DNA of 64,000 nt from JACQFK01 sp964619955 (GCA_964619955.1 CAZUJF010000013.1:1-64000); one strand, 5' to 3'. Positions 1 to 7,835 are shown, counted from the stretch's first letter. Notes: generated by a model not told the origin, from the sequence alone. Numbers and translations: made by a program.

Positions 1-60
1 CCGGACGGGACTTTCACCCGCGAGTCGGAAAGCGACTTCTCAGTACGCGCCACGCCGTCA
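1..60 (-). other. Possible 5' end of a structured RNA or group II intron, cut by the window edge
   Basis: Read on the minus strand, a TATAAT hexamer at 66-61 is followed by a compact fold: GACGG near position 58 can pair with CCGTC near position 3, enclosing two small hairpins (AGTCG/CGACT and CGGG-TGAAAGT-CCCG). The words GAGAAGTC and GGGTGAAAGTCCC resemble domain I of bacterial group II introns. The element runs out of the window, so no maturase can be seen. It could instead be another small structured RNA. Confidence 0.3.
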
Positions 61-69
61 TTATAGCGA

Positions 70-375
70 TCAGGGACGGGCGTTGGCGGTGCTGAGGTAA
101 CTGAGCAGGAGCTGGCGCTCCTGCTCAGTCATCCTCACCTTGCGGTTCGCGGTCATTTCCGTGATCTCGGCCGCCCAGCGGGCGTCGTCGAAGGCGTCCA
201 CGGCATGGAGCGCGTGGCAGCCGGAGCATTTGTTGATGTAGAGCTCGCGGCCGGCGCGGAGGCCGGCCAGGCGCCCCTCGTCCCCTTCCGCCATGAGGGC
301 GTCGGGGACGGGGATGTTCACCGTGCAGCCGGCCGTCAGGCCGGCGAGCGCCAGGACGAGCATCCGCATCTTCAT
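70..375 (-). CDS. Small lipoprotein with a c-type haem motif
   Basis: A 101-residue protein. A lipobox (LTAGC, Cys at about residue 17) ends a short signal peptide, so it should be a lipid-anchored envelope protein. A single CSGCH haem-binding motif lies near residue 50, and the fold length fits a small monohaem cytochrome; a distal methionine (several are present after residue 70) could be the sixth ligand. The start lies 3 nt after the stop of the upstream DUF6662 outer-membrane protein, so both are probably one transcript under the upstream Fur box. Its electron partner is not visible. Confidence 0.75.
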   Translation of the reverse strand: MKMRMLVLALAGLTAGCTVNIPVPDALMAEGDEGRLAGLRAGRELYINKCSGCHALHAVDAFDDARWAAEITEMTANRKVRMTEQERQLLLSYLSTANARP

Positions 376-378
376 GGT

Positions 379-1206
379 TCAGAAGCTGAAACCGGCAATC
401 AGACGGAATTCGTACTCCGAGGTGTTCCGAAGGTCGATCTCCTCATCGCCGCCCCGGTCGAGCTGCTTCAAGGCCGTCAGCGTGAACCAGAAGCGGTCGA
501 CCGCCACGTGCACGTTGGGTCCGGCAAAGAACACCACCCGCTCCTGCTCCTCGAAGTTGCCCTCGAAGGACTGCTTGAAGAACGCCTCCAGCCCCACCGC
601 GAAGTTCGGATTGGCCTGGTAGGAGATCCCGAAGGTGTGGAAAAGGGCCGACTCCTTCTCCCACTCCTTGTCCCCGTTGGCCTCCTCCTCCTCCTCGCGT
701 TCGAACTCGACGACGAAGTTGTAGGCCGCCCGGAAGGCGCCGATCTGCTTGTCCAGGATGAGCTTGAATTCCAGCTCCTGCTCCTCGCTCCCCACGGCCA
801 CCTCGGCGTAGAGGAGCAGGCCGACCGGGTCCGCGGCCCCGTCGAGCAGCTTGTACTTCCATTCGCTGGAGACCGTCTCGAACTCGACCTCGTGTTCGTT
901 CTCCTTGCCCGGGACGCCGCTCTGGGCCAGGTACTCCCAGTTGAAATAAAGCGCCGTGGTCAGGCGGTCGAGCAGGCCGTACTCGATCTCCTCGCGGAAG
1001 ATCCACTTCTGATAGCGTCCGGTTTCGCGCTCCGCCTGAAGCGTGATCCACTGCTCGAACTCCCAGGAGCCCTGCGGCAGGGTCTTGGACTCGTAGCTGT
1101 AGGTGAACTTGCGCTCGTCGGCGGACGCCGGAAGCGCCGCCCAGGCCGTCAGTCCCAGGACCGCCAGGATCGCCAGGTTCTGCTTCATCGCTGTCCTCTC
1201 CATCAT
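379..1206 (-). CDS. DUF6662-like outer-membrane beta-barrel protein
   Basis: The start chosen is the ATG at 1206, preceded by a strong AAGGAGG seven bases upstream; a longer reading frame to 1335 overlaps the FeoB-associated peptide and lacks a ribosome site. The protein is 275 residues with a signal peptide ending near ASA. The mature part is made of alternating amphipathic strands rich in aromatic residues and ends in Phe (FSF), the typical C-terminal signature of outer-membrane barrels. Its pattern resembles the DUF6662 family, whose function is unknown. A Fur-type operator lies just upstream (1226-1246), so it is probably made under iron limitation, together with the haem lipoprotein that follows. 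Confidence 0.7.
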   Translation of the reverse strand: MMERTAMKQNLAILAVLGLTAWAALPASADERKFTYSYESKTLPQGSWEFEQWITLQAERETGRYQKWIFREEIEYGLLDRLTTALYFNWEYLAQSGVPGKENEHEVEFETVSSEWKYKLLDGAADPVGLLLYAEVAVGSEEQELEFKLILDKQIGAFRAAYNFVVEFEREEEEEANGDKEWEKESALFHTFGISYQANPNFAVGLEAFFKQSFEGNFEEQERVVFFAGPNVHVAVDRFWFTLTALKQLDRGGDEEIDLRNTSEYEFRLIAGFSF

Positions 1207-1225
1207 AAAAAAACCCTCCTTCAAT

Positions 1226-1246
1226 TGCAACTGAGTCTCAGTCTCA
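1226..1246 (-). promoter_or_regulatory. Fur box in front of the DUF6662/cytochrome operon
   Basis: On the minus strand this reads as overlapping TGAGAC hexamers followed by ACTCAG; the core at 1230-1242 is a perfect 6-1-6 palindrome (ACTGAG-T-CTCAGT). It shares TGAGACTGAG with the element in front of fur and sits about 20 bases upstream of the gene start, where a repressor would block transcription. Confidence 0.7.
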
Positions 1247-1262
1247 AACCAAACAAAAAAAT

Positions 1263-1394
1263 TCATCGCGCCCGAAAGCGTGCCAGACAGCCCGCGCAGC
1301 GGCCGGCCTGCCGCCGACGCGACCAGCCGTACCACGCCAAGTAGGCCACGGACCCGGCCAGCAGCAGCCCCGTGATCACCGCATCCAGCATCAT
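1263..1394 (-). CDS. FeoB-associated small Cys membrane protein
   Basis: A 43-residue protein starting 4 nt after the feoB stop (a second ATG at 1391 is also possible). It has one hydrophobic helix (about residues 5-22, VITGLLLAGSVAYLAW), then a basic stretch SRRRQ and a CAGC motif (Cys33, Cys36). Position, single transmembrane segment and C-terminal Cys-x-x-Cys match the FeoB-associated Cys-rich membrane family, thought to help the FeoB channel. The frame overlaps no other gene. It is short, so the call rests mainly on context plus the helix-CxxC layout. Confidence 0.75.
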   Translation of the reverse strand: MMLDAVITGLLLAGSVAYLAWYGWSRRRQAGRCAGCLARFRAR

Positions 1395-1398
1395 CGTC

Positions 1399-3459
1399 TC
1401 ACGCCCCCACCCATCGCCCCAGCTGGTACGTCGCCACCGCCCCCAGCCAGGCCAGACCCGTCATGTACGCAAATGCAAAGCCCGCCCAGCGCCAGTTCGA
1501 CTCCCGCGCCATCACCGCCACCGTCGAGCCGCACTGCAGGCAGTAGGCGAAAAAGACCATGACCGCCACGGCCACCCAGGGGGTGAAGAGCCGGGATCCG
1601 TCCAGACGGGTCGCCGACGCCAGCTTCTCCCGGAGCGAGACGTTCTGCTCGTCCTCCTCCGCCGCGAAGAGGATGCCCAGGGTGGACACCATCACCTCCC
1701 GGGCGGGAAACGCGGACAGGACGGCGACCGTGATGCGCCAGTCGAAGCCCGCCAGGCCGAAGACGGGCTGGACCGCCTTGCCCAGCCTGCCCATGTAGCT
1801 CTGCTCGAGCACGGCTCCCTTCACCGCCCGGTCCCGTTCGTCGGACGTCGCCGTCGCCGGCAGGCCCCGCTCCACCTGCGCCCGCAGCTCCGCCGGACGC
1901 GGGAAGGAGGTGAGCGCCCAGATGATGATGGAGATGGCGAAGATGACGGTCCCCGCGCGGACGACGAATTCCCGGCCGCTGAACCACATGCGGCGGACCA
2001 CGCTGCCGGGGTGCGGCGCCCGGTAGGGGGGCATCTCGAGGATGAACGGCAGGCTGCGCAGCTTGAAGATGAAGCGGTTCACGACGAACGCGACGGGAAG
2101 CGCCGTCAGCATCCCCAGCATGTAGAGCGCGAAGTTCGTCACCCCGCCCCACCAGCGCCCGAAGCGCGGCTCGATGAACGCGCCGATGAGCAGGGTGTAG
2201 ACCGGCAGGCGCGCGGAACAGCTCATGAGCGGGGCCACGAGGATGGTCCCCAGGCGCGCCTTGGGGTCCTCGATCGTGCGCGTGGCGAGGATGGACGGCA
2301 CCGCGCAGGCGAAGCTCGAGAGCATCGGCACGAAACTCTTCCCGTTGAGCCCCGTCCAGCTGAACACCTTGTCCATGAGGAAGGCCGCGCGGGCCATGTA
2401 TCCCGAATCCTCCAGGATCGCGATGAAGAGGAAGAGGATGAGGATCTGCGGCAGGAAGACGATCACGCCGCCGACGCCGGCGATGATGCCGTCCGTCACC
2501 AGGCTCTGCAGGAGCGGCCGGCCGACAAGCCTGTCCCCGACCCAGGACGAGAGCGCGCCGAAGAGGCCGTCGATCCCGTCCATGAGCGGCTTCGCCACCC
2601 AGTAGACGGAGGAGAACACGAGGAACATGAGGGCGGCGAAGATGAGCAGCCCCCAGAAGCGGTGGGTCAGGACGCGGTCGACGGCATAGGGCTTCGCGCC
2701 GACCGCCCCCTTCGACAGCACCCCCTTCAGAAGGGCGTCGATGTGGCGGTAGCGGAGGACGGCCTCGGTGCTGACGGGATCCAGGCCCGCCTTCTCCAGC
2801 CGCTCGCGGGCGAGCCGTCCCGCGGGCTCCGGCCCCTCGACGTCGAAGAGCACCCGGTTGCGTTCGGCGTCGCTCCCGCCCGGCAGCCCGCTGCGGGCCT
2901 CCAGCACCTCGGGGGGCCAGGGCACGGGGGAGAAGCGCCCGGGGGCGCCGATCGCGCGCTGCAGGGCGGCCTTGAGCTCGGCGACCCCCTTCCCTTTCGT
3001 CGCCACGGTGGGCAGCACGGGGACGCCGAGGTTCCGTTCCAGGGCGGCGACGTCGATGCGGATGCCGCGGCGTTCGGCCTCGTCGGCCATGTTGAGGGCG
3101 AGCACGACGGGCAGGCCCGTCTCCCCGACCTGCGAGGCGAGGAAGAGGTTGCGCCGGAGGTTGGAGGCGTCGACCACGCAGATGACGGCGTCCGGGCGGG
3201 GGGTGCCCTGCAGCCGGCCGCCCAGCACGTCGATGACGACCTGCTCGTCCACGCTCGCGGACGCCAGGCTGTAGGTGCCCGGGAGGTCGATGAGGGTGAC
3301 GGGGCCGGAGTCCAGATCGACCACGCCCTCCTTGCGTTCGACCGTGATGCCGGGGTAGTTGCCGACATGCTGGCGGATGCCGGTGAGGGCGTTGAAGAGG
3401 GAGCTCTTGCCGGTGTTGGGATTCCCGACGACGGCGACGCGGAAGGCGGGGGCGTTCAT
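1399..3459 (-). CDS. feoB: Ferrous iron transporter FeoB
   Basis: 686 residues. The N-terminal G domain shows G1 GNPNTGKS (12-19), G3 DLPG (58-61) and G4 NMAD (123-126). The C-terminal half carries the two Gate-type membrane blocks, with a conserved segment reading FVPMLSSFACAVPSI. It moves Fe(II) across the inner membrane, gated by the G domain. The length is somewhat below that of E. coli FeoB (773) but normal for many bacteria. The ATG overlaps the feoA stop as ATGA, so the two are translationally coupled. It is part of the fur-feoA-feoB-small peptide operon and should be repressed by Fur. Confidence 0.97.
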   Translation of the reverse strand: MNAPAFRVAVVGNPNTGKSSLFNALTGIRQHVGNYPGITVERKEGVVDLDSGPVTLIDLPGTYSLASASVDEQVVIDVLGGRLQGTPRPDAVICVVDASNLRRNLFLASQVGETGLPVVLALNMADEAERRGIRIDVAALERNLGVPVLPTVATKGKGVAELKAALQRAIGAPGRFSPVPWPPEVLEARSGLPGGSDAERNRVLFDVEGPEPAGRLARERLEKAGLDPVSTEAVLRYRHIDALLKGVLSKGAVGAKPYAVDRVLTHRFWGLLIFAALMFLVFSSVYWVAKPLMDGIDGLFGALSSWVGDRLVGRPLLQSLVTDGIIAGVGGVIVFLPQILILFLFIAILEDSGYMARAAFLMDKVFSWTGLNGKSFVPMLSSFACAVPSILATRTIEDPKARLGTILVAPLMSCSARLPVYTLLIGAFIEPRFGRWWGGVTNFALYMLGMLTALPVAFVVNRFIFKLRSLPFILEMPPYRAPHPGSVVRRMWFSGREFVVRAGTVIFAISIIIWALTSFPRPAELRAQVERGLPATATSDERDRAVKGAVLEQSYMGRLGKAVQPVFGLAGFDWRITVAVLSAFPAREVMVSTLGILFAAEEDEQNVSLREKLASATRLDGSRLFTPWVAVAVMVFFAYCLQCGSTVAVMARESNWRWAGFAFAYMTGLAWLGAVATYQLGRWVGA

Positions 3460-3698
3460 GGGCGGCCTCCCGCGGCCGGACGCACCTCGACGCAGGCGGC
3501 CTCGGAACGCCGCAGGCTGACCCGCCAGCCGTCGAGCTCCAGGGTGACGGGGTCGCCGAAGGGGGCGACATGCACGACCGACACCGGGGTGCCCGGAAGG
3601 AAGCCCATGGCGAGCAGGCGCTGGGCGACGCCGCCGCGTCCGGTGACGGCGGTGATTTCAGCGCTCTCGTTGAGCCCCAGATCGCCGAGCCTGCTCAC
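3456..3698 (-). CDS. feoA: FeoA-domain protein
   Basis: 80 residues from a GTG start at 3698 that overlaps the fur stop (GTGA) and has AAGGGG upstream. The sequence shows the SH3-like FeoA fold signature: L...G..A.I......G...RLLAMGFLPGTPVSVV, then GDPVTLEL and an R-x-S-L-R motif. FeoA binds FeoB on the cytoplasmic side and stimulates Fe(II) uptake. The stop overlaps the feoB start. A longer frame to 3740 exists but lies inside fur. Confidence 0.93.
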   Translation of the reverse strand: MSRLGDLGLNESAEITAVTGRGGVAQRLLAMGFLPGTPVSVVHVAPFGDPVTLELDGWRVSLRRSEAACVEVRPAAGGRP

Positions 3699-4150
3699 GG
3701 CTTCCCCTTCGGCAGCGGGGGCGGCCCGCACTCCGCGCAATACCCGAAGATCTTGTGGCTGTGGTAGACGGCGGTGAAGCGATGGCGCTTGAGGACCAGC
3801 TCCTGCAGACGCTCGATCGCCTCGTCCTCGAACTCGATGACCCGGGCGCAGGAGATGCAGTACATGTGGTCATGGTGGGTGCGGCCGACCATGGGCTCGT
3901 AGAGCCGCTTTCCCTTGTCGAAGTCGTGACCGTCGATCAGGCCGGACTGGGACACCAGGGCGAGGGTGCGATAGACGGTGGCTTTGGAGACGGGGGTCTT
4001 GTCGCGCTTGAGGAGTTCGATCAGATCCTCCGCGGCGATGTGGCCTTTGACGGACAGCAGCTTCTCCACGACCCGGCGGCGGGAGGCGGTGAACTTGAGC
4101 CCCCGGGACTTGATGAATTCCTCGAGGGACTGTATCGACGGAGTCAACAT
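3695..4150 (-). CDS. fur: Fur-family metalloregulator
   Basis: 151 residues from ATG 4150; an upstream TTG at 4177 would place the operator inside the gene, so the ATG is preferred. It has an N-terminal winged helix (GLKFTASRRRVVEKLL ... KATVYRTLALV) and a C-terminal metal and dimer region with HHDHMYC-ISC and a second Cys pair (CAEC). The HHDH motif and VIEFEDEAIERL are typical of Fur itself. It is first in the feo operon and has a perfect 7-1-7 Fur palindrome directly upstream, so it is almost certainly autoregulated and controls the feo genes plus the second Fur-box operon at 1.2 kb. Zur or PerR activity cannot be excluded from sequence, but the context favours iron. Confidence 0.93.
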   Translation of the reverse strand: MLTPSIQSLEEFIKSRGLKFTASRRRVVEKLLSVKGHIAAEDLIELLKRDKTPVSKATVYRTLALVSQSGLIDGHDFDKGKRLYEPMVGRTHHDHMYCISCARVIEFEDEAIERLQELVLKRHRFTAVYHSHKIFGYCAECGPPPLPKGKP

Positions 4151-4155
4151 ACGTA

Positions 4156-4176
4156 TGAGACTGAGTCTCACTCTCA
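4156..4176 (-). promoter_or_regulatory. Fur box of the fur-feoAB operon
   Basis: TGAGACT-G-AGTCTCA (4156-4170) is a perfect 7-1-7 inverted repeat, followed by a third CTCTCA half site. This is the classical architecture of Fur operators. It lies 6 bases upstream of the fur ATG, and the AT-rich TATATT stretch next to it may be the promoter. Confidence 0.8.
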
Positions 4177-4221
4177 ATATATCCCCTCACCCCGGCCTGT
4201 CAAGGCAAAAAGGAGGGGAGC

Positions 4222-4289
4222 AAGCCAGACCAGACTGTCCGCTCCGGCTTCCCGTCCGGGAAGCCGGAGCGGACAGTCTGGTCTGGCTT
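4222..4289. repeat. Perfect 33-bp inverted repeat (palindrome family, copy A)
   Basis: Two perfect 33-base arms separated by only 2 bases, one of the longest palindromes in the window. Each arm carries the word GGAGCGGACAGTCTGG or its complement. The right arm overlaps the TAA stop of the zinc-ribbon gene, so in RNA it would form a very stable hairpin at the 3' end. The arm closely matches copy C at 14.9 kb. Confidence 0.9.
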
Positions 4290-4710
4290 AGGGCCCGGTG
4301 CGGCGCTTGCCGAAGCAGTCGCTGCAATAGACAGGACGGTCGCCCCGCGGCTTGAACGGAAGCTGGGCCTCCTTGCCGCACTCGGTGCAGATCGCCAGGA
4401 AGTATTCGCGCGCCGGCGCCCCTTCCCCGCCCCGCGGTTCCCCGCGGGGTTCGCCGCCGCGGCCGCCGCCTTCGTTGCGCGGCGCCCCCTCCGGACGGGA
4501 CGCGCCCTCGGAACGGCCTTCCCCGCGGCCGCCGCCCCGCGGACGCTCGCCCCCGCCCTTGCGGGTGCGCTTCGCCTCGCGGCAGGGATTGCAGCGCTTC
4601 GGCTCGTTCTGGTAGCCCAGCGACTTGTGCAGCTCCTGCTCCGCCGCCGTATATACGAAGTCGGAATTGCAATCCAGGCACTTCAACGACTTGTCCGTGA
4701 ACGTCGACAT
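4288..4710 (-). CDS. CxxC zinc-ribbon protein with Gly/Arg-rich linker
   Basis: 140 residues. The N-terminal ribbon (CLDC at about 11-14, CNPC at about 40-43, around FVYTAAEQELHKSLGYQNEPKRC) matches the probable zinc-ribbon family zf-trcl. The C-terminal ribbon (CTEC ... CSDC) with FKPRGDRPVYC matches the CxxC-x17-CxxC family. A roughly 55-residue linker rich in Gly, Arg, Glu and Pro joins them and looks disordered, like RGG-type nucleic-acid binding tails. The role is unknown; nucleic-acid binding is an inference. GAGGGA lies upstream of the ATG. Confidence 0.8.
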   Translation of the reverse strand: MSTFTDKSLKCLDCNSDFVYTAAEQELHKSLGYQNEPKRCNPCREAKRTRKGGGERPRGGGRGEGRSEGASRPEGAPRNEGGGRGGEPRGEPRGGEGAPAREYFLAICTECGKEAQLPFKPRGDRPVYCSDCFGKRRTGP

Positions 4711-4796
4711 GGGCTTCGTCCCTCTCGCGCCATCGGCGCATCAGCCTTCCGGGGCAGCCCCAAGTATACGCTCCCCCCCCACCCGGTCAAGCAAGC

Positions 4797-5597
4797 TCAT
4801 CCACGCAGCAGCATCAGCCCCGCCACGCCGACGATCACCAGCGCCAGCAGCCGTTTCACCACCCGCTCGGGCACCCGCTTCCCCAGCGCCACGCCGAACT
4901 GCGCCCCCAGCACCACGCCCGCCCCCATCGCCGCCAGCACGAGCAGACCCGGCTCCGTCAGCTGCCCCCGCCGCGCCGCCTCCCCCAGCCCCAGCGCCGC
5001 CGCCCAGACGAAGGCGAACTGCGCCGTCGCCGTCGCCACGATCATCGGCGCCCCGAACACGATCACCAGGAACGGGACCAGGATCAGCCCCCCGCCGATG
5101 CCGAAGAGCGACGAGATCAACCCCACCCCGAGACTCACGAGCAGGCCCGCGCCGGCATGCACCTCGTAGCGGTGCACCTGCCCCTCGCGATCGACCAGCT
5201 CCCGCGGCCGCCCCCTCAAAACCCCGCGCCCCGGCTTCAGCCGGACCAGCGCCAGGTACAGCGCCACCGCCAGCAGCAGCACGGCGAACGCCACGGAAAA
5301 CGTCCGGGCCGCCAGCCGGCCGATCAGCTCCCGGCCCAGCCAGGCCCCGGGCAGCGTCCCGGCCGCGATCAACCCGCCCAGCCTCCAGTCGATGCGCCGC
5401 CGCTTCGCATTCGCCAGCGTCGCGGACAGCGCGGACAGCAGCACGATCCCCAGCGACGACGCCGTCGCCGTCTCCTTCGTGAACCCCTCCATCGCCAGCA
5501 TCAGGAAGGGCACCACGAAGAAACCGCCCCCCACCCCGATCAGGCTGCCCAGCAGACCGACCGCGACGCCGACGGGGACCAGCAGCAGCGTGTTCAT
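4797..5597 (-). CDS. TauE/SafE (TSUP) family membrane transporter
   Basis: 266 residues with about eight hydrophobic segments arranged in two halves. The TSUP signature LGSLIGVGGGFFVVPFL appears near the N terminus and is echoed by ISSLFGIGGGLILVPFL in the second half. Members export or take up sulfite, sulfoacetate or related anions; the substrate cannot be told here. The ATG at 5597 is the first Met of the signature-bearing frame. It is divergent from the yvcK-like gene with a short shared promoter region. Confidence 0.85.
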   Translation of the reverse strand: MNTLLLVPVGVAVGLLGSLIGVGGGFFVVPFLMLAMEGFTKETATASSLGIVLLSALSATLANAKRRRIDWRLGGLIAAGTLPGAWLGRELIGRLAARTFSVAFAVLLLAVALYLALVRLKPGRGVLRGRPRELVDREGQVHRYEVHAGAGLLVSLGVGLISSLFGIGGGLILVPFLVIVFGAPMIVATATAQFAFVWAAALGLGEAARRGQLTEPGLLVLAAMGAGVVLGAQFGVALGKRVPERVVKRLLALVIVGVAGLMLLRG

Positions 5598-5636
5598 GGC
5601 CGTCGCGCAGTCTACTCCGCGGCGCCGGGAATCTGA

Positions 5637-5642
5637 TAGACT
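5637..5642 (+). promoter_or_regulatory. -10 element placing yvcK-like mRNA at its ATG
   Basis: TAGACT followed by 9 nt and then the ATG at 5652, with no Shine-Dalgarno. Transcription would begin within about 1-3 nt of the start codon. Confidence 0.45.
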
Positions 5643-5651
5643 TGTCTCCTG

Positions 5652-6659
5652 ATGGGGGACAGAGCCCGAAGACGGCGCCGCGTCGTGTGCATCGGCGGCG
5701 GCACCGGCCAGTCGCAGATCCTGCGCGGCCTCTCCCTCGACCCCTTCGACATCACCGCCCTCGTCGGCGTCACCGACAACGGCGGCCACAGCGGCCTGCT
5801 CCGGAAGATCTTCGGCATCCCCCAGGTCGGCGACGTCCGCAACTGCCTCGCCTCCCTCGCGCCCGACGACAAGCTGATCGCCGAACTCCTCCGCTACCGC
5901 TTCCGCGAGGGCGATCTCGACGGCGTGAGCCTCGGCAACCTGCTCGTCTGCGCGCTCATCCGGCTCAGGGGCTCCCTCTCCGCCGCCATCGACGCGCTGC
6001 GCCGCGAACTCGGCGTGCCCCACACCATCCTCCCCGTCAGCGACCAGTCCACGCAGATCTGCGCGGAGCTCGCCGACGGCCGCATGGTCCGCGGCGAATG
6101 GGAGATCATCCGCCGCGAGCCGCGCGCCCCGATCCGCCGCCTCTTCCACTGGCCCGTCGTCACCTGCCTGCCCGAATGCATCCAGGCGATCGCGCACGCG
6201 GACCTCATCGTCTTCTCCCCGGGCTCGCTCATGACGGGCATCATCTCGACCTTCCTCACCCGCGGCATCCTGCCCGCCCTCCGCGTCTCGAAGGCCCTCA
6301 AGGTCCAGGTCGTCAACATCATGACCCAGCCCGGGCAGACCGACGGCATGAGCGCCCGCGACCACATCGAGATCCTTTCCCAGTACCTCGGCATCGCGCC
6401 CGACGTGGCGATCGTCAACCGCCGGCGCCTGCCGCGGAAATGGATCGAGGCCTACGCGAAGGAACACTCGGAACCGGTGCGGCTCGACGTGGACGGCCTG
6501 CGCGAGACGCGCGTGATCCAGGCGGACCTGCTCGAGCCCGAGGGCAAGGACGTGCTGACGCTTTACGCCCGCGCGGCCGGCGCCGGCATGACGGCGGGGC
6601 CGCACTTCATCCGCCACGACCCTCAGAAGCTCGGCCGCATCCTGCGCGCGCTGCTCTAA
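5652..6659 (+). CDS. yvcK: YvcK/CofD-like protein
   Basis: 335 residues. It shows the family's nucleotide-binding Gly-rich start VVCIGGGTGQSQILRGL and the second block GVTDNGGHSGLLRKIFGIPQVGDVRNCLASL, plus a late VNIMTQPGQTDG motif. In Firmicutes YvcK is a UDP-sugar-binding protein needed for cell shape and growth on gluconeogenic carbon; the related CofD makes coenzyme F420. No other F420 genes are nearby, so YvcK is preferred. The usual DDGGSSG block reads DNGGHSG, so one acidic residue is replaced. Its stop overlaps that of the convergent phosphoesterase. Confidence 0.82.
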   Translation: MGDRARRRRRVVCIGGGTGQSQILRGLSLDPFDITALVGVTDNGGHSGLLRKIFGIPQVGDVRNCLASLAPDDKLIAELLRYRFREGDLDGVSLGNLLVCALIRLRGSLSAAIDALRRELGVPHTILPVSDQSTQICAELADGRMVRGEWEIIRREPRAPIRRLFHWPVVTCLPECIQAIAHADLIVFSPGSLMTGIISTFLTRGILPALRVSKALKVQVVNIMTQPGQTDGMSARDHIEILSQYLGIAPDVAIVNRRRLPRKWIEAYAKEHSEPVRLDVDGLRETRVIQADLLEPEGKDVLTLYARAAGAGMTAGPHFIRHDPQKLGRILRALL

Positions 6660-7789
6660 TTCCCCGCCTCGATCTCGCGCCGGTCGATGACCTTGCCTTC
6701 GATGTCGACCGCCTCGAACGCGCAGACCCGGCCCTTGAGGCGCACGCGCACGTAGTGGTTCACCATGAACGCCGCCTTGCGCTCCGGCCCGCCCTCGCCC
6801 AGGGAATACAGCGGCGCGCCCGCGCCGCCGCTGGTGATGTAGACGATCCCCTTGCGCTCGTGCCGCTGGTAGTTGTGGTTGTGACCCTGGAGGACCGCCG
6901 TCACCCGGTGCTCCTCGAAGAGGCTCCGCCACCCGGCGAACTCCCGGCCCTCCTCGCCGAAGTCGAAGCCCGCGTACGAGCCCGACACGACGGGATAGTG
7001 CGTCATCACGAACTTGAAGCGCGACTTCGAGGCGGCCAGTTCGCGCTTCAGCCAGTCGGCCTGCGCGGCCGAGTCCCGCACGTCGTAGTTCGAGTCCAGG
7101 ATGAAGAACTGCGCGGGGCCCCAGCGGAACGTGTACCAGCGCTCCGGCTCCGGCAGATGGAACAGGTCGGTGTAGATCTTCGAGCCGGTCTCGTGGTTCC
7201 CCATCGCGGGCCAGAACGACCCCGCCGCAAGCAGCGGCCGCGCTCCTTTGAAGAAGAGGTCCCAGTCCTCCTCCACGTCGCCGTCGTCCACCAGGTCCCC
7301 GCTGTGCACCGAGAAATCCGGCCGGTCCGCCGCCGCCAGCGCCGCGATCTTCGCCAGCCGGTCGATAAAGGTCCGGCTGTCGCCCCAGACGGTGAAGGAG
7401 ACCTCGCCGTCCCCCTCGGGCGGCGTCTTGAACGACCCCTGCAGCCCGCCCGGCGAAATCACGTAGTCGTAGCGCGTCGCCGGCTTCAGGCCGTCGACGG
7501 GAATCGCGTGACGCCGCGACGGGGGACTCGTGAAGCGGCGCCCCTCGACGAGCACGCCCCCCCCGACCTCCTCGACCGTCTCGAAGCACAGCAGCGCTTT
7601 CGTGGGCTCCGCGGCCTGCACGTAGGGGCCGCGGCGGACCGGGCCCTCGGGCGTGAAGGCGGACCGCGCCGCGCGCCCGTAGCGGCGCTCCGGCTCCTGC
7701 GCCGTCCGCACGGGCGCCGGGGGGGCCGGGGGCGGCGGCTCGCGACGGGAGCAGCCGGCCAGGAGCAGCAGCAGAAGCAGACGGGGCAT
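6656..7789 (-). CDS. Exported lipoprotein metallophosphoesterase, purple-acid-phosphatase-like
   Basis: 377 residues. A lipoprotein signal (LLLLLLLAGCS) is followed by a Pro-rich linker and an N-terminal fibronectin-like domain (RRGPYVQ ... LKPATRYDYVI). The catalytic domain has the full metal-ligand set: GDS, HSGDLVDDG, GNHE, THYP and GHNHNYQ. Such enzymes hydrolyse phosphate esters outside the cytoplasm; the substrate is unknown. The frame runs upstream of the Met, but the signal peptide and a TATAAG hexamer 6 nt upstream fix the start at 7789. Confidence 0.9.
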   Translation of the reverse strand: MPRLLLLLLLAGCSRREPPPPAPPAPVRTAQEPERRYGRAARSAFTPEGPVRRGPYVQAAEPTKALLCFETVEEVGGGVLVEGRRFTSPPSRRHAIPVDGLKPATRYDYVISPGGLQGSFKTPPEGDGEVSFTVWGDSRTFIDRLAKIAALAAADRPDFSVHSGDLVDDGDVEEDWDLFFKGARPLLAAGSFWPAMGNHETGSKIYTDLFHLPEPERWYTFRWGPAQFFILDSNYDVRDSAAQADWLKRELAASKSRFKFVMTHYPVVSGSYAGFDFGEEGREFAGWRSLFEEHRVTAVLQGHNHNYQRHERKGIVYITSGGAGAPLYSLGEGGPERKAAFMVNHYVRVRLKGRVCAFEAVDIEGKVIDRREIEAGN

Positions 7790-7795
7790 CGAAGT

Positions 7796-7801
7796 CTTAT
7801 A
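7796..7801 (-). promoter_or_regulatory. -10 element of the phosphoesterase gene
   Basis: TATAAG on the minus strand, 6 nt before the ATG at 7789. There is no ribosome binding site, so the mRNA is probably leaderless. Confidence 0.4.
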
Positions 7802-7821
7802 ACACATGGCGCATCGTTTGT

Positions 7822-7827
7822 TATCTT
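7822..7827 (+). promoter_or_regulatory. -10 element of the PQQ-like propeller gene
   Basis: TATCTT, 8 nt before the ATG at 7836, with no Shine-Dalgarno between them. Confidence 0.35.
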
Positions 7828-7835
7828 GGGCTCTC

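Noticed and set aside
1372..3777. An 801-residue plus-strand frame across feoB
   Set aside because: It is antisense to feoB, feoA and the end of fur, which are certain; no homology pattern.
4797..7589. A 930-residue reading frame on the minus strand
   Set aside because: Only its last 266 codons carry the TSUP signature; the rest is the complement of the yvcK-like gene and lies across the phosphoesterase gene.
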